Shown here piece after piece: positions 1-8,273 of a stretch of DNA of 44,256 nt. The translations under genes were made by a program, and so were the position numbers. This DNA is from Desulfobacca_B sp046538075. Lineage in GTDB: Bacteria > Desulfobacterota > Desulfobaccia > Desulfobaccales > Desulfobaccaceae. Every line of letters begins with the position of its first letter. Position 1 is the first letter of the stretch. Where the stretch lies: the NCBI GenBank assembly GCA_046538075.1, contig JBKHJN010000023.1, forward strand, positions 1 through 44,256, written 5' to 3'. The notes beneath the pieces are model-generated. The model did not search any database and had not been told where the DNA came from. It worked only from the letters and a program-made list of their open reading frames with translations.

Positions 1-1080
1 CAAACTTGTGGATCATCGAGACGATCAGACCCCGCCGGTCAGCGGCCAGCAAGTCTCGCAGGTGCTGTTTCGACTAGGCTACTTCTACTGTGCCAAAGCC
101 CACCGCCTCCAGGTTGCCGAACAGTTGGGCCTCCAATTCGTTGCGATCCACCAGCATCAGCACCGTGGGGTAGACGAAGATCGGGTCTTCGATCAGCCGC
201 TGGGCGACGGTAATCATGGTATAAGTCTTGCCGCTGCCCTGGGTATGCCAGATCAGGCCCCGGCGCTTGGCTTCGTCGCGGGCCCGCTTTATACAGCGCT
301 CCACCGCCCGCATCTGATGAGGCCGAAGCACGCTCTTTTCCAGTTCCCCGTCCTTGCGGGTAAAGAGAATGAACTCGGTAACGGCCCGCAGCACCCGGCG
401 GGGGGTGACAAAGGTCTTGACCAGGGTTTCGAAATCGCCGGCGGTCTCCTCCCGCCAGTTGAATAGCCCTTTACGGCTCAGGTTCCAGGTGGCTCCGTAG
501 AAAAACTGCACCAGATACGTCAGGCACTGGAGTTGCGCCACGGCCAGCAGTTCCGGGCCGTGCCGATGGTAGTACCGCAGGTCATCGAAGGCCTGGGCGA
601 TGCCTTCCCGGGCCCGCGCCGACTTGGTTTCCCCAACGATGATGGGCACCCCGTTGATAAACAGCATAATGTCGGTGCGAATGTCGGGCGGGATGCCGTT
701 GGAGAAAGTGAACTCATCGGTGACGTGGAAGGTGTTGGCCTCCACCTGCACCATATCCAGCAGCCGGATATTGCGCTCCCGCTTCTCCACCTCCACGAAC
801 ACGGTTTTCAAGCCCTTCAAGTATTCCCAGGCGTCCAGATTGCCCTCGATGTTGGGCCGCACCCGCACCAGCCGGTCCCGAATCTGCTCCGCCTTGAGGT
901 GATCGACGATGCCGGGTTGAGCTTCTGGAGTTGGTCGAGCAGCACACTATCCAGCACCGGACTAGTAATCCCTCGCCGCCGGTCCAGGGCCCGCTCCGGC
1001 GTCATATAGGTCCACCCCGCTTCCTGGGCATAGCGGATAAAGGGATTTTGCACTGCGGCTCGTTCACCGCCGATGGGCAT
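1..1080 (-). pseudogene. hsdR: Broken type I restriction enzyme subunit HsdR (partial)
   Basis: The N-terminal part of a type I restriction endonuclease subunit, the nuclease/translocase that cuts unmodified DNA, read leftward and running off the window. It begins MPIGGERAAVQNPF at 1080. Near 912-918 the frame shifts by one base: a tract that should read Asn-Pro-Gly-Ile-Val-Asp has lost a G, and the family sequence resumes in the next frame (IVDHLKAEQIRDRL). The D...E-x-K nuclease core is seen as RTDIMLFINGVPIIVGETKS, and helicase motif I as HTQGSGKT. At 74-76 an in-frame TAG interrupts the gene, after which recognisable HsdR sequence (SKQHLRDLLAADRRG, then VSMIHKF) continues to the window edge. 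Two independent lesions mean the gene is dead unless they are assembly errors. It belongs with the hsdM and hsdS fragments at 1838-2925. Confidence 0.88.
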
Positions 1081-1140
1081 CAGGCAGTCTCCTCAGGGTG
1101 GCGGCAGGTATGGTGTTAACCGGCGTCAACCACATTGACC

Positions 1141-1476
1141 CTACTCCGGGGGCACAAGGGGTTCAATGAGAGGGATTAAGGCTGGGATATCCTTCTCCAC
1201 CACCTCCCAAACGATGTCGGTTTCCACCCGGAAATATTCATGCACCAAGCGGTTACGCATGTCGATGATCTGGGTCCAGGGAATCTGCGGGTGGGCGTCT
1301 TTGTAGGCCGGGGAGATTTTGCGGGCGGCCTCGCCGATGATTTGAATGAGGCGCATGACGGCATGCTGCATGACTTCATCAGCGTTAAACTTCTTCGCAT
1401 CGTAGCCTTGGGAAAACCTGACGATCTTGCGCGCCGCCAGCAAAATATCCAGGAGGTAGGCGTCATCCCGCCACAT
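1141..1476 (-). CDS. hepT: HepT-like HEPN ribonuclease toxin
   Basis: A 111-residue all-helical HEPN-domain protein (DUF86/HepT family), the toxin of MntA-HepT type toxin-antitoxin systems. The HEPN catalytic signature R-x4-H-x-Y is intact (RNRLVHEY). In characterised pairs HepT is an RNase that is silenced when the partner nucleotidyltransferase AMPylates the Tyr of this motif. Its start overlaps the end of mntA by 14 bases, so the two are translationally coupled. The pair sits between the hsdS and hsdR remnants, a common passenger position in type I R-M loci. Unlike the hsd genes, both ORFs are complete, suggesting they are still under selection. Confidence 0.86.
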   Translation of the reverse strand: MWRDDAYLLDILLAARKIVRFSQGYDAKKFNADEVMQHAVMRLIQIIGEAARKISPAYKDAHPQIPWTQIIDMRNRLVHEYFRVETDIVWEVVEKDIPALIPLIEPLVPPE

Positions 1477-1780
1477 AGAGAGGCTCCGCAGACTCTAAAA
1501 TGTGGCGGCGGCGGATGTAGTTCTCGCTTTTTTCCACGGCCCGGCGCTCCACCAGATCAACATCCCGGCCCACGATGGCCCGGAGTTCATCCTCCATGGT
1601 GACGAGGTCAAACAGACTCCAACGGGCGTTGGCGGCAAAGGTCACCAACACGTCGATATCACTCTCCGGGCTAAAGTCGTCCCGCAGGGCCGAGCCAAAG
1701 AGGGCCAGTTCGGTGATCTGCCAGCGCTGACAAAAGTCAGCGATCCGGTCCTGGGGAAGGTCAAAAGGGATGTGAGCCAT
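1463..1780 (-). CDS. mntA: MntA-like nucleotidyltransferase antitoxin
   Basis: A 105-residue minimal nucleotidyltransferase of the MNT superfamily. The hallmark G-S-x(n)-D-x-D motif is present near residues 29-44 (FGSALRDDFSPESDIDVLV), with a third acidic residue in RDVDLVE. In MntA-HepT systems this protein transfers AMP to the HEPN toxin's active-site Tyr and so neutralises it. It precedes hepT and overlaps it. The start ATG at 1780 gives the standard family length. The hsdS remnant ends 57 bases upstream. Confidence 0.86.
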   Translation of the reverse strand: MAHIPFDLPQDRIADFCQRWQITELALFGSALRDDFSPESDIDVLVTFAANARWSLFDLVTMEDELRAIVGRDVDLVERRAVEKSENYIRRRHILESAEPLYVAG

Positions 1781-1837
1781 ATAAACGTATAATATACCAA
1801 AAAATTTCGCCGGTCCAGCATAATTTCCAACCAGAAA

Positions 1838-2042
1838 CTACGCCGCCTCCTGGGGAATGGGCAGGTCTACATCGTAAACCCTAATTTGGCCGGTCATGAG
1901 GTTGTGGAGAAGGCTTTGGAAAAGCATTTCCAGAACGTCCCGCCCTTTACGCTCCACTTCTAACTTTTCATGTAACTTGCTCAAACATTTGGCAATTCCT
2001 TCTTGTTCGGGAAGCAATGGTAGATGGTCTGCTCCCCGAAAA
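1838..2042 (-). pseudogene. hsdS: Type I R-M specificity subunit HsdS, C-terminal fragment
   Basis: Only the last roughly 65 residues of an HsdS DNA-recognition subunit remain. The visible part is the end of the second conserved coiled-coil region, beginning at LPLLPEQEGIA and running through KLEVERKGRDVLEMLFQSLL and LMTGQIRV, the typical HsdS C-terminus. The sequence upstream of about 2042 is unrelated and belongs to the IS3-type element. Both target recognition domains and the rest of hsdM are therefore missing, removed at the IS junction. Confidence 0.82.
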
Positions 2043-2433
2043 CTGGACCATTCATAATGAGAAAATTTTGTTAAGATAGACCAATCTGGCAAGGAGGATT
2101 TTCTCGATGAAGCGGTCCCGATTTACCGATCAGCAGATTGCCTTTGCTTTGCAGCAGGCGGAACAAGGCACGACTGTGGCTGAAGTCACCGGCAAGATGG
2201 GTATCAGCGAGCAGACGTTCTACCGCTGGAAGAAAAAGTTTGGCGGCCTGATGCCCTCCGAGGTTCGTAAGCTTCGGCAGCTGGAGGAGGAAAACGCCAG
2301 ACTGCGCCGGTTGGGAGCGGATCTTTCCCTGGACAAGGAGATGCTCCAGGAGGTGATCCGGAAAAAGCTTTAAAGCCTGCTCAGCGGCGGGAGGCAGTGG
2401 AATTCTTGCGAAGCTGCTACCGGGTGAGCATTA
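2043..2433 (+). mobile_element. IS3-family element remnant (left end, orfA, start of orfB)
   Basis: A truncated insertion sequence lying between the hsdS and hsdM fragments. It begins near 2043 (TGGACCATTCATAATGAG), which is probably the terminal region because hsdS similarity stops there. It contains a complete orfA, and the frame overlapping its end starts the usual orfB N-terminus (LKPAQRREAVEFLRSC) but stops after about 20 codons at the junction with hsdM near 2430. The right end and the DDE catalytic domain are absent, so it cannot transpose by itself. The arrangement implies insertion followed by an adjacent deletion that removed part of the IS and the middle of the hsd operon. Confidence 0.78.
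2107..2373 (+). CDS. IS3-family transposase OrfA
   Basis: An 88-residue OrfA of IS3-family elements. It has a helix-turn-helix (residues about 5-50, including the typical GISEQTFYRWKKKFGG) followed by a leucine-zipper-like coiled coil (KLRQLEEENARLRRL). OrfA binds the element's inverted repeats and is normally joined to OrfB by -1 frameshifting to make the active transposase. A ribosome site (AAGGAGG) lies just upstream. The orfB reading frame is cut off after about 20 codons, so only this regulatory part survives. Confidence 0.85.
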   Translation: MKRSRFTDQQIAFALQQAEQGTTVAEVTGKMGISEQTFYRWKKKFGGLMPSEVRKLRQLEEENARLRRLGADLSLDKEMLQEVIRKKL

Positions 2434-2925
2434 AGCCCGCCCCAGGATATCTGGCTCCACGTCGTCGAGTCCTAGCCGATACCTGGGATTGTTGAGCACC
2501 TGAATCAGGCCGGCCAGCCGCCCGTCATCGACGATCCGCTGTCCGGCGGTGGTGGCGTTGAAGTCGGTGACGTCGATGACCCCGGAAAGTCGGGGATTTT
2601 CACGGGCCACGGCACGCACCGCATCGGTGAGGGCCTGCCCCAGGCCGGTGGTAATCTTGGCGATCCTGGACCAACGGGCCGGCTCGGGGATGTAAAAACG
2701 GACCAGCTTGTGATCCTGCTCGACGAGCGCGGCCGCGGTCTGGCGATCTCCAAACTCCTGGGCCAGATAAACAATCTCGTCGTCAAAGACATCAGAGAGC
2801 CGCTTCAGGAAAACCAGCGGCAAGATGTAGTCCTTGAACTTTGGGGCGTCCAGCGGCCCCCGGATGACGCAGGCCGCCTCCCACAGCCAGGACTCCAGGG
2901 CCGGGGCGTCAAGTTTGGTGGTCAT
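2431..2925 (-). pseudogene. hsdM: Type I R-M methyltransferase HsdM, N-terminal fragment
   Basis: The first roughly 163 residues of the adenine methyltransferase subunit of a type I R-M system. The N-terminal HsdM domain is clear (ALESWLWEAACVIRG, then YILPLVFLKRLSDVFDDE). The reading frame reaches DVEPDILGRA, where intact proteins continue into the SAM-binding domain, and then hits a stop supplied by the IS remnant at 2431-2433. No methylase catalytic motif (NPPY/F type) is left. It was the first gene of a leftward hsdM-hsdS-(mntA-hepT)-hsdR operon. Confidence 0.85.
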
Positions 2926-3226
2926 ATTCGGCTTTCTGAAGGGTTATTACTCAGTAACAAGCATTAGTTGTTTAATTAGTAATACTTGGATTATACTCCT
3001 ACCCGGGAAAAAACTCAATTTTTTGCCCGATAAAGGCTTAAATTTATCGTCTTTTTTGATTGGCCCCGGTGAACGCCAAGATCTACGAGTGCAGCTTTGC
3101 CCTGGCTAAGTTTCCGGGCGGGTTAACCCCAAATTTTTTCTAAGTTATGTGGGGAATAATGTGGGGAATGAATTTGTGAAGCCAAAAATAAGGGGTCAGA
3201 TTCTCATCTAACCCCTTGATATTCTT
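2926..3226. other. Intergenic segment between hsdM fragment and tRNA-fMet
   Basis: No gene is seen here. It contains two tandem 12-base near-identical units (ATGTGGGGAATA at 3147-3158 and ATGTGGGGAATG at 3159-3170) and a small inverted repeat AGGGGTCAGA...TCTAACCCC near 3191-3215. Lying directly beyond the 3' end of a tRNA gene and beside a restriction island, it is a plausible old integration junction. I found no second copy of the tRNA 3' end that would prove an attachment site. Confidence 0.4.
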
Positions 3227-3303
<77 letters not shown>

Positions 3304-3316
3304 TCATATATTTTTT

Positions 3317-3345
3317 AATATACCCTTAAGCTGGAAAGCTGTCAA
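3317..3345 (-). promoter_or_regulatory. Sigma-70 promoter of tRNA-fMet
   Basis: Reading on the minus strand there is TTGACA (3345-3340), a 17-base spacer and TATATT (3322-3317), followed about 13 bases later by the tRNA 5' end. Both hexamers are near consensus. Confidence 0.75.
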
Positions 3346-3480
3346 GAGAGGCAGCCGAATTTAGACGTTGATGAAAACCAGCTCCGGGCCCTGGCAAAAC
3401 TTTTTTCAGTCAAACTGGCTGGCCTTTTGATCCTAACATTAACCTGCCTTAAATTATTTGCCACCACTATAACAGAAATA

Positions 3481-3497
3481 TTGGCACAGAGATTGCA
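3481..3497 (+). promoter_or_regulatory. Sigma-54 (RpoN) promoter
   Basis: TTGGCAC-AGAGA-TTGCA matches the -24/-12 consensus (TGGCAC-N5-TTGC), with exactly ten bases between the invariant GG (3483-3484) and GC (3495-3496). Transcription would start near 3508, about 50 bases before the PqqD-like gene. Such promoters need an enhancer-binding activator, so this small operon is probably switched on by a specific signal. Confidence 0.72.
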
Positions 3498-3557
3498 CCA
3501 AATTGTAGTTATTAAAAAGAAATTCTTATTGATGCCCGGGAATCCCAGTCACAGAAG

Positions 3558-3836
3558 ATGAAGTCAAACCAGGTGCCGTTAAAGAAATCGGATATCCGTC
3601 TGAATCAGAAGCAGCAAGGTGCAGTCCTTTATAACCCCCGGACTGAGGAAATACATCTGCTCAACCCCGTGGCGCTGCTGGTTTGGGAGTGCTGTACCGG
3701 CGCCTATACCATGTCAGATATCGTCAGATTACTGGAGACAATCTATGGCCCCAAAGCAGATTTGTCCTCGGAAGTCCAAGGAATTGTCCAAAAATTTGCC
3801 GAAAAAGTCTTGCTGGAGCTAGTCTGCCGACATTGA
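3558..3836 (+). CDS. PqqD-family (RiPP recognition element) protein
   Basis: A 92-residue protein with the PqqD fold: a beta-rich start (AVLYNPRTEEIHLLNPVALLVWE) and a helical end with the typical hydrophobic pattern MSDIVRLLETIYG. PqqD proteins bind leader peptides and present them to modifying enzymes, and related stand-alone RREs serve many RiPP pathways. No radical SAM enzyme, protease or pqq gene is in view, so the partner is unknown. It is preceded by a sigma-54 promoter and followed 23 bases later by a 63-residue ORF. A housekeeping-type PqqD-like protein outside RiPP synthesis is also possible. Confidence 0.72.
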   Translation: MKSNQVPLKKSDIRLNQKQQGAVLYNPRTEEIHLLNPVALLVWECCTGAYTMSDIVRLLETIYGPKADLSSEVQGIVQKFAEKVLLELVCRH

Positions 3837-3859
3837 TCCCCTGTGCGGAGTTAAAAAAC

Positions 3860-4051
3860 ATGATTGAAATTAAAGAGTTGGAGAGACTTTTACACCATAT
3901 CCCCTCAAGCCGGAGAATGATGGTAATCAATACCATTGTGAGTGAAGAGTACCAAGCTCCTGAAATGCTGTCAGTGCCTTTTGAATCGGTAGCCCGGTTG
4001 CAATCGCCGGTTAGGTATCGAGAACGCCATCAGGCGCCCTTAACCGATTAA
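3860..4051 (+). CDS. Small protein of unknown function, 63 residues
   Basis: An ORF from ATG 3860 with a modest ribosome site (GGAG) eight to ten bases upstream. The product begins MIEIKELERLLHHIPSSRR and has an amphipathic helical N-terminus and a polar C-terminus, with no Cys, no membrane segment and no motif I recognise. It lies 23 bases after the PqqD-like gene in the same direction and presumably the same sigma-54 transcript. That pairing makes it a candidate substrate or partner of the PqqD-like protein, but this rests only on position. Confidence 0.45.
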   Translation: MIEIKELERLLHHIPSSRRMMVINTIVSEEYQAPEMLSVPFESVARLQSPVRYRERHQAPLTD

Positions 4052-4061
4052 TCATTCCGGT

Positions 4062-5312
4062 TTATTCTCCAGCCCGATCCAGGTCTGACGCCACTACCGG
4101 GATACCGGAAAGCAATAACCCGGCACTTCCAGCCAGGGCCACCAAGGATAAAGATACCCCGGATTGTAACCCGGCCAGATCGGAGAGCCAGCCGATCAGG
4201 AAGGGGGAGGGGACATCACCCACCAGATGAATGATGATGATATTTAAGGCCAGGGCGGTAGCCCGGCGGCTGACCCCGGCAACGCTAACGATCACCGTAG
4301 TCAGCACCCCCGGATTAAGAAAAAGCAGAAAACTAGCAGTAAACAGCCCGATCCCATAATATATCGGTTGGGTGGCAAAAATGGCCAGCGCCCCAAAAGG
4401 CAAGGCAGTTAGCACACCCAGCCCCCCAACCCACAGGTGGGCGCGGCGGCTCTTGGAAAACAGCCAATCGCCCCCCAGCCCCCCGGCCAAGGTCCCCAAG
4501 CCGCCCGCAATAGTGGTGGCCAACGCCATCAGCAGGTTGGCCTCTTTGAAGCTCAGCCCTTTGTGCAACTCCAGAAAACGAGGCATCCAGAAAGCCAGGC
4601 CGCCCAAAGCAAAAGTCAGCAGCCCATAACCCAGGGTGACCCGCCGGAAGGTAGGAATGCGCCACAGTTCCAGGGCCATTGTTAGGGGCTGCCGGAAGCC
4701 GCCTTTTAGCGAGGGCTGGGAAACTGCAGCGGTGGGGCCTGGATGTTTGGGAAGCGTGAAAACTAACAGCGCCAGCCCCAGCCCCGGCAACCCGGCTAGC
4801 AAAAAAGCCCAGCGCCAACCCCAGCGGTAACCTACCTGACCGCCAAAATAATAGGCCAATGCGGCTCCTACCGGAATCGTGGCATAGAACAGCCCGAGAT
4901 AGCGGGCTCGCCGCGAGATGGGAAGAATATCGGCTAGATAGGCTGGGGCCAGCGTGCCGAACGAGGCCTCCCCCAGCCCCACTAAACCCCGGGCGACCAG
5001 CAAGCCGCCATAAGTGCTGATCCAGGCCGCCAGGCTGGTGGCCAGACTCCAGAGAACAGCGCCGGCGGCCATTAGTCGGATCCGGCCCCAGCGGTCCCCC
5101 AGATAACCAAACACCGGCGAGGAAATCAGATAAACCAGGAAAAAGGCGGTGCCCAATAACCCGAAAGCGCGGTCCGACAGGTCCAGTTCCAGCTTGATGG
5201 GGCTGGCTAGGGCCGCAATCACATAGCGATCAAGATAATCGAGCAGATTGAGGCCGGTGAGGATCAGGATGGCCCGGGGAACAACTGATTTTTTCGGAGC
5301 TGGGGCTGGCAA
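4062..5312 (-). CDS. MFS transporter, Spinster-like
   Basis: A 416-residue inner-membrane carrier with about twelve hydrophobic segments. The first helix has the LNLLDYLDRYVIAAL signature common in Spinster/sugar-phosphate-type MFS proteins. The loop between helices 2 and 3 carries the MFS motif A (GYLGDRWGRIRLM), and a second copy of that loop type appears mid-protein (GGDWLFSKSRRAHLW). The substrate cannot be told from sequence. It is convergent with the small ORF ending at 4051, and the aroA gene downstream of the aro operon ends 113 bases before its start. Confidence 0.85.
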   Translation of the reverse strand: MPAPAPKKSVVPRAILILTGLNLLDYLDRYVIAALASPIKLELDLSDRAFGLLGTAFFLVYLISSPVFGYLGDRWGRIRLMAAGAVLWSLATSLAAWISTYGGLLVARGLVGLGEASFGTLAPAYLADILPISRRARYLGLFYATIPVGAALAYYFGGQVGYRWGWRWAFLLAGLPGLGLALLVFTLPKHPGPTAAVSQPSLKGGFRQPLTMALELWRIPTFRRVTLGYGLLTFALGGLAFWMPRFLELHKGLSFKEANLLMALATTIAGGLGTLAGGLGGDWLFSKSRRAHLWVGGLGVLTALPFGALAIFATQPIYYGIGLFTASFLLFLNPGVLTTVIVSVAGVSRRATALALNIIIIHLVGDVPSPFLIGWLSDLAGLQSGVSLSLVALAGSAGLLLSGIPVVASDLDRAGE

Positions 5313-5425
5313 ATTGTGCCTGAAATCATAAAAAAATTAATTGGGTCACGGGAAAGGTGCTGTGGCCAGGCCTTCCCCTACAATTAACTTTATCAAATGG
5401 TCAAAAACTTAAAGATTATGTCCAA

Positions 5426-6694
5426 TTATTCGCTGGCCGTCAACAGGTCAAAATACTCCCAGAAATCCGGAAACGATTTGGCCACACATCCCTCGTTGGT
5501 GATGATGATCCCCGGGACTCTCAGGCCCGCCAGGGCAAAGCTCATGGCGATACGGTGATCATTATAGGTGGCAATGGTGGCCCCATGCGGGTGGCCGCCT
5601 TGGATGGCCAGACCTTCGGGGGTTTCCCGGGCGGCAATGCCGATCTTGTTTAATTCGGCAGTTAGGGCCTGAAGGCGGTTGGATTCCTTATGCCGCAGAT
5701 GCGCCACGCCGGTGATCGTCGTCTCCCCCTGGGCAAAGGCGGCCGCTACTGCCAGGGTAGGGACCAAATCCGGCATGTCGGCCATGCTTACCGTTATTGC
5801 CCGAAGCGGGCCCCCTTGCAGAACCATGCCGTTGCCGTCTTGTTCAATTTTACAACCCATTTGTTCCAAAATCTGCACAAAACGGGAATCCCCCTGGCAG
5901 GATTGGGCCTTGAGATTGGTAATTCTGACCCGGCCTCCGGTGATGGCTGCGGCTCCCAAAAAATAAGAGGCGCTGGAGGCGTCGCCTTCAATTTCATAGG
6001 TCTGCGGCTGGTAACGCTGCCCGGCAGGGACACTGAAGAAATGGTAGTTTTTGCGGAAATAAGCGATGCCAAAGGCCGACATCACCGCCAGAGTGATATC
6101 CACATAAGGCCGGGAGACCAACTCCCCCAACACTTCCACTTCCACGTCTTTATGGGCCAACGGCGAGATCAGCAGGATGGCCGACAGAAACTGGCTGCTG
6201 ATGTTACCGGCTACCCGGGTGGGGCCGCCGGCCAGACCCCGAGCGTTGACAGCCACCGGTGGGCAACCATTGCCAGCTTCGCAGATTGCTTCGACCCCCA
6301 AGGGGGTGAGCGCATCCAACAGGTCCTGAATAGGCCGCTGGTTCAGTCGCTCAGATCCCAGCAACCGATAGCGGCCCTGTCCCAGAGCCACCAGGGCAGT
6401 CAAAAGGCGTATGGAAGTACCTGAATCCCCTAAATAAATAGGCTCTGCCGGCACCTTCAGAACCGCGCCGCAACCCTGGATTTGGCATTGTTTGCCCTGC
6501 CAGTCGATCCGCGCCCCCAGCTGCTGCAAGGCCTGAGCAGTCAAGCGGGTATCATCGGCCGCTAAGGGATTGTATAAGGTGCTGATGCCCTCGGCCAGGC
6601 TGGCAGCAATTAAAGCCCGGTGCGTAAAACTTTTAGATCCGGGCAGAGTGACGGTCGCCTCGACTCGGTCAATCGGTTTGATCTCGATAGCCAT
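5426..6694 (-). CDS. aroA: 3-phosphoshikimate 1-carboxyvinyltransferase (EPSP synthase)
   Basis: A 422-residue enzyme joining shikimate-3-phosphate and phosphoenolpyruvate to EPSP, the sixth shikimate step, in the cytoplasm. Visible family segments are LPGSKSFTHRALIAA near the N-terminus, LGDSGTSIRLL (PEP and S3P site), YNDHRIAMSFALAGL and EGCVAKSFPDFW near the C-terminus. It is the last gene of the minus-strand aro operon, 86 bases after aroE. The loop normally reading GNAGTAMR is GDSGTSIR here, so its inhibitor sensitivity class is uncertain. Confidence 0.95.
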   Translation of the reverse strand: MAIEIKPIDRVEATVTLPGSKSFTHRALIAASLAEGISTLYNPLAADDTRLTAQALQQLGARIDWQGKQCQIQGCGAVLKVPAEPIYLGDSGTSIRLLTALVALGQGRYRLLGSERLNQRPIQDLLDALTPLGVEAICEAGNGCPPVAVNARGLAGGPTRVAGNISSQFLSAILLISPLAHKDVEVEVLGELVSRPYVDITLAVMSAFGIAYFRKNYHFFSVPAGQRYQPQTYEIEGDASSASYFLGAAAITGGRVRITNLKAQSCQGDSRFVQILEQMGCKIEQDGNGMVLQGGPLRAITVSMADMPDLVPTLAVAAAFAQGETTITGVAHLRHKESNRLQALTAELNKIGIAARETPEGLAIQGGHPHGATIATYNDHRIAMSFALAGLRVPGIIITNEGCVAKSFPDFWEYFDLLTASE

Positions 6695-6780
6695 AGATTT
6701 GGTTTAATTAATAAATTATGCTTTTCTCGGAGTCTTTGCGGTAAAAATCACCCACAAAACCCACAGGCCTAAAGGTTTCG

Positions 6781-7599
6781 TTAAGATTGAAGGGGAAGGG
6801 CCGCCAGGGCAGCCTGGCGCATGACCTCGACCGGCGCGGTTTGGCCGGTAAACAGTTGAAACTGAGCAGCCCCCTGATAGATCAGCATCTGGAGACCGTC
6901 GATGGTCTGGCCGCCGCGGGCTTCGGCCTCCTGTAAAAGCCTGGTCTGGAGAGGGCGGTAGACGATGTCCATGACCAGCGAAAAGCGCCCTACAAATTGG
7001 GGATCAATGGGAATATCCTCGACCTTGGGAGCCATCCCTACCGGGGTAGCGTTAATTAACATCTCCGCCGGGCATTGGGCCAGGCCATTTAAGGGAATAG
7101 ATTCAACCTTTAGTTCTTGGGCCAGGGCCTGGGCCCGGTCCCAATCGATATCCGTAACCGTTACTAAACCCCCGGCTTCGATGATCCCGAAGGCGATGGC
7201 CCGGGCAGCACCACCGGCTCCCAGCACTAGAAAATGTTTCCCCTTGATCTCAGTCCGATCCTGCAGGGCGGCGATGGCCCCCAGATAATCGGTATTGCCA
7301 CCTTGAAGGCGTCCCTGCTGATTTATCACTGTGTTCACCGCGCCCATGGCCGCGGCCTTGGCATCAATGTCGTCCAACAGCGGCATAATCGCTTCCTTGA
7401 ACGGGATAGTAACGCTGACCCCGCCGATATCGAGGCCCCGCAGCCCCAGGACCGCCTGTTCCAGGTGCTGCACTGCAAAGGCTACATAGACCGCGTTGAT
7501 TCCCTGGGCCTGAAAGGCGGCATTGTGCATCACCGGACTCAGGGAATGACTTACCGGCTGGCCCAAGATGCCAAAAACTCTGGTGTGGCCATCAATCAT
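6781..7599 (-). CDS. aroE: Shikimate dehydrogenase (NADP+)
   Basis: A 272-residue enzyme that reduces 3-dehydroshikimate to shikimate. Substrate-binding SHSLSPVMHN (residues 17-26), the catalytic Lys in TIPFKEA (K68) and the catalytic Asp in GNTDYLG (D104) are all present. The NADP-binding loop GAGGAARA follows at 127-134. Its start overlaps the aroD stop by 4 bases (ATGA), so it is coupled to aroD. Length is typical. Confidence 0.96.
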   Translation of the reverse strand: MIDGHTRVFGILGQPVSHSLSPVMHNAAFQAQGINAVYVAFAVQHLEQAVLGLRGLDIGGVSVTIPFKEAIMPLLDDIDAKAAAMGAVNTVINQQGRLQGGNTDYLGAIAALQDRTEIKGKHFLVLGAGGAARAIAFGIIEAGGLVTVTDIDWDRAQALAQELKVESIPLNGLAQCPAEMLINATPVGMAPKVEDIPIDPQFVGRFSLVMDIVYRPLQTRLLQEAEARGGQTIDGLQMLIYQGAAQFQLFTGQTAPVEVMRQAALAALPLQS

Positions 7600-8273
7600 G
7601 CCAGAATCCCCCAGATTGCTTCTACCTCGGGGACGGTTAATTGTCCGGGAGCCGACTCCTGGCCCGAGGTCAGGGTGGCAAAGGTCAAATAACTTCCCAG
7701 CAAAGGGGCGATGATCCGGGAAAACTTGCCCTGCAAACCCATACAGAAAGCGATGATCTCCTGGTTAGCGGCGCGGGCCTGAGGGATTAAGGACAGCACC
7801 CTCAAGTTATCCTCGGGTTGGCGGGCCAGGGTAACCAGCTTGATCAAATCGGCGCCTCCCTGCATCTGCATGTTCAGAATGTCCTGTAAGCGGGCAGAGT
7901 CCGGGGTCTGCTTAATGTCATGCCAGGAAAGGATGATTTTGGTATTACCCCGCCGGGCCAGCAGATCATCCCGCCACCGGCTTTCGGCCTGCAGTTCCAC
8001 ATCCAGGTATTCCACCCCCAATCCCAGGGCTTCTTCCAGCAGGAGTCGGCGGTCAGCCTCGGACCCCTGCCAGCGGCCGCCTTCCGGCGGCAGTCGGTTG
8101 GTGACGATCACCGGCCCCGGACGGGCCTCTAATAACCGCGGCAAATCGGGCTGGACCAAATAATCAACCCGCAGTTCGGCCAGAAAACCGCGCGCCGCAA
8201 TCTGCTGCAGGGTTTGTGCCGCCCCCTGGTTGGTCTGTTCTACTACCGGAACGCAAATTTTTAATTTACTCAA
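7596..8273 (-). CDS. aroD: 3-dehydroquinate dehydratase, type I
   Basis: A 225-residue class I dehydroquinase making 3-dehydroshikimate through a Schiff base. The family residues are visible: substrate-binding ELRVD (33-37), the catalytic His in LSWHDI (H118) and the Schiff-base Lys in ADLIKLVT (K145). It overlaps pheA upstream and aroE downstream by 4 bases each, a tight translational chain. Type I enzymes commonly accompany the DKFP pathway genes found earlier in this operon. Confidence 0.96.
   Translation of the reverse strand: MSKLKICVPVVEQTNQGAAQTLQQIAARGFLAELRVDYLVQPDLPRLLEARPGPVIVTNRLPPEGGRWQGSEADRRLLLEEALGLGVEYLDVELQAESRWRDDLLARRGNTKIILSWHDIKQTPDSARLQDILNMQMQGGADLIKLVTLARQPEDNLRVLSLIPQARAANQEIIAFCMGLQGKFSRIIAPLLGSYLTFATLTSGQESAPGQLTVPEVEAIWGILA

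Noticed and set aside
3147..3170. CRISPR-like or satellite repeat
   Set aside because: Only two 12-base units in direct tandem, with no spacers and no cas genes.
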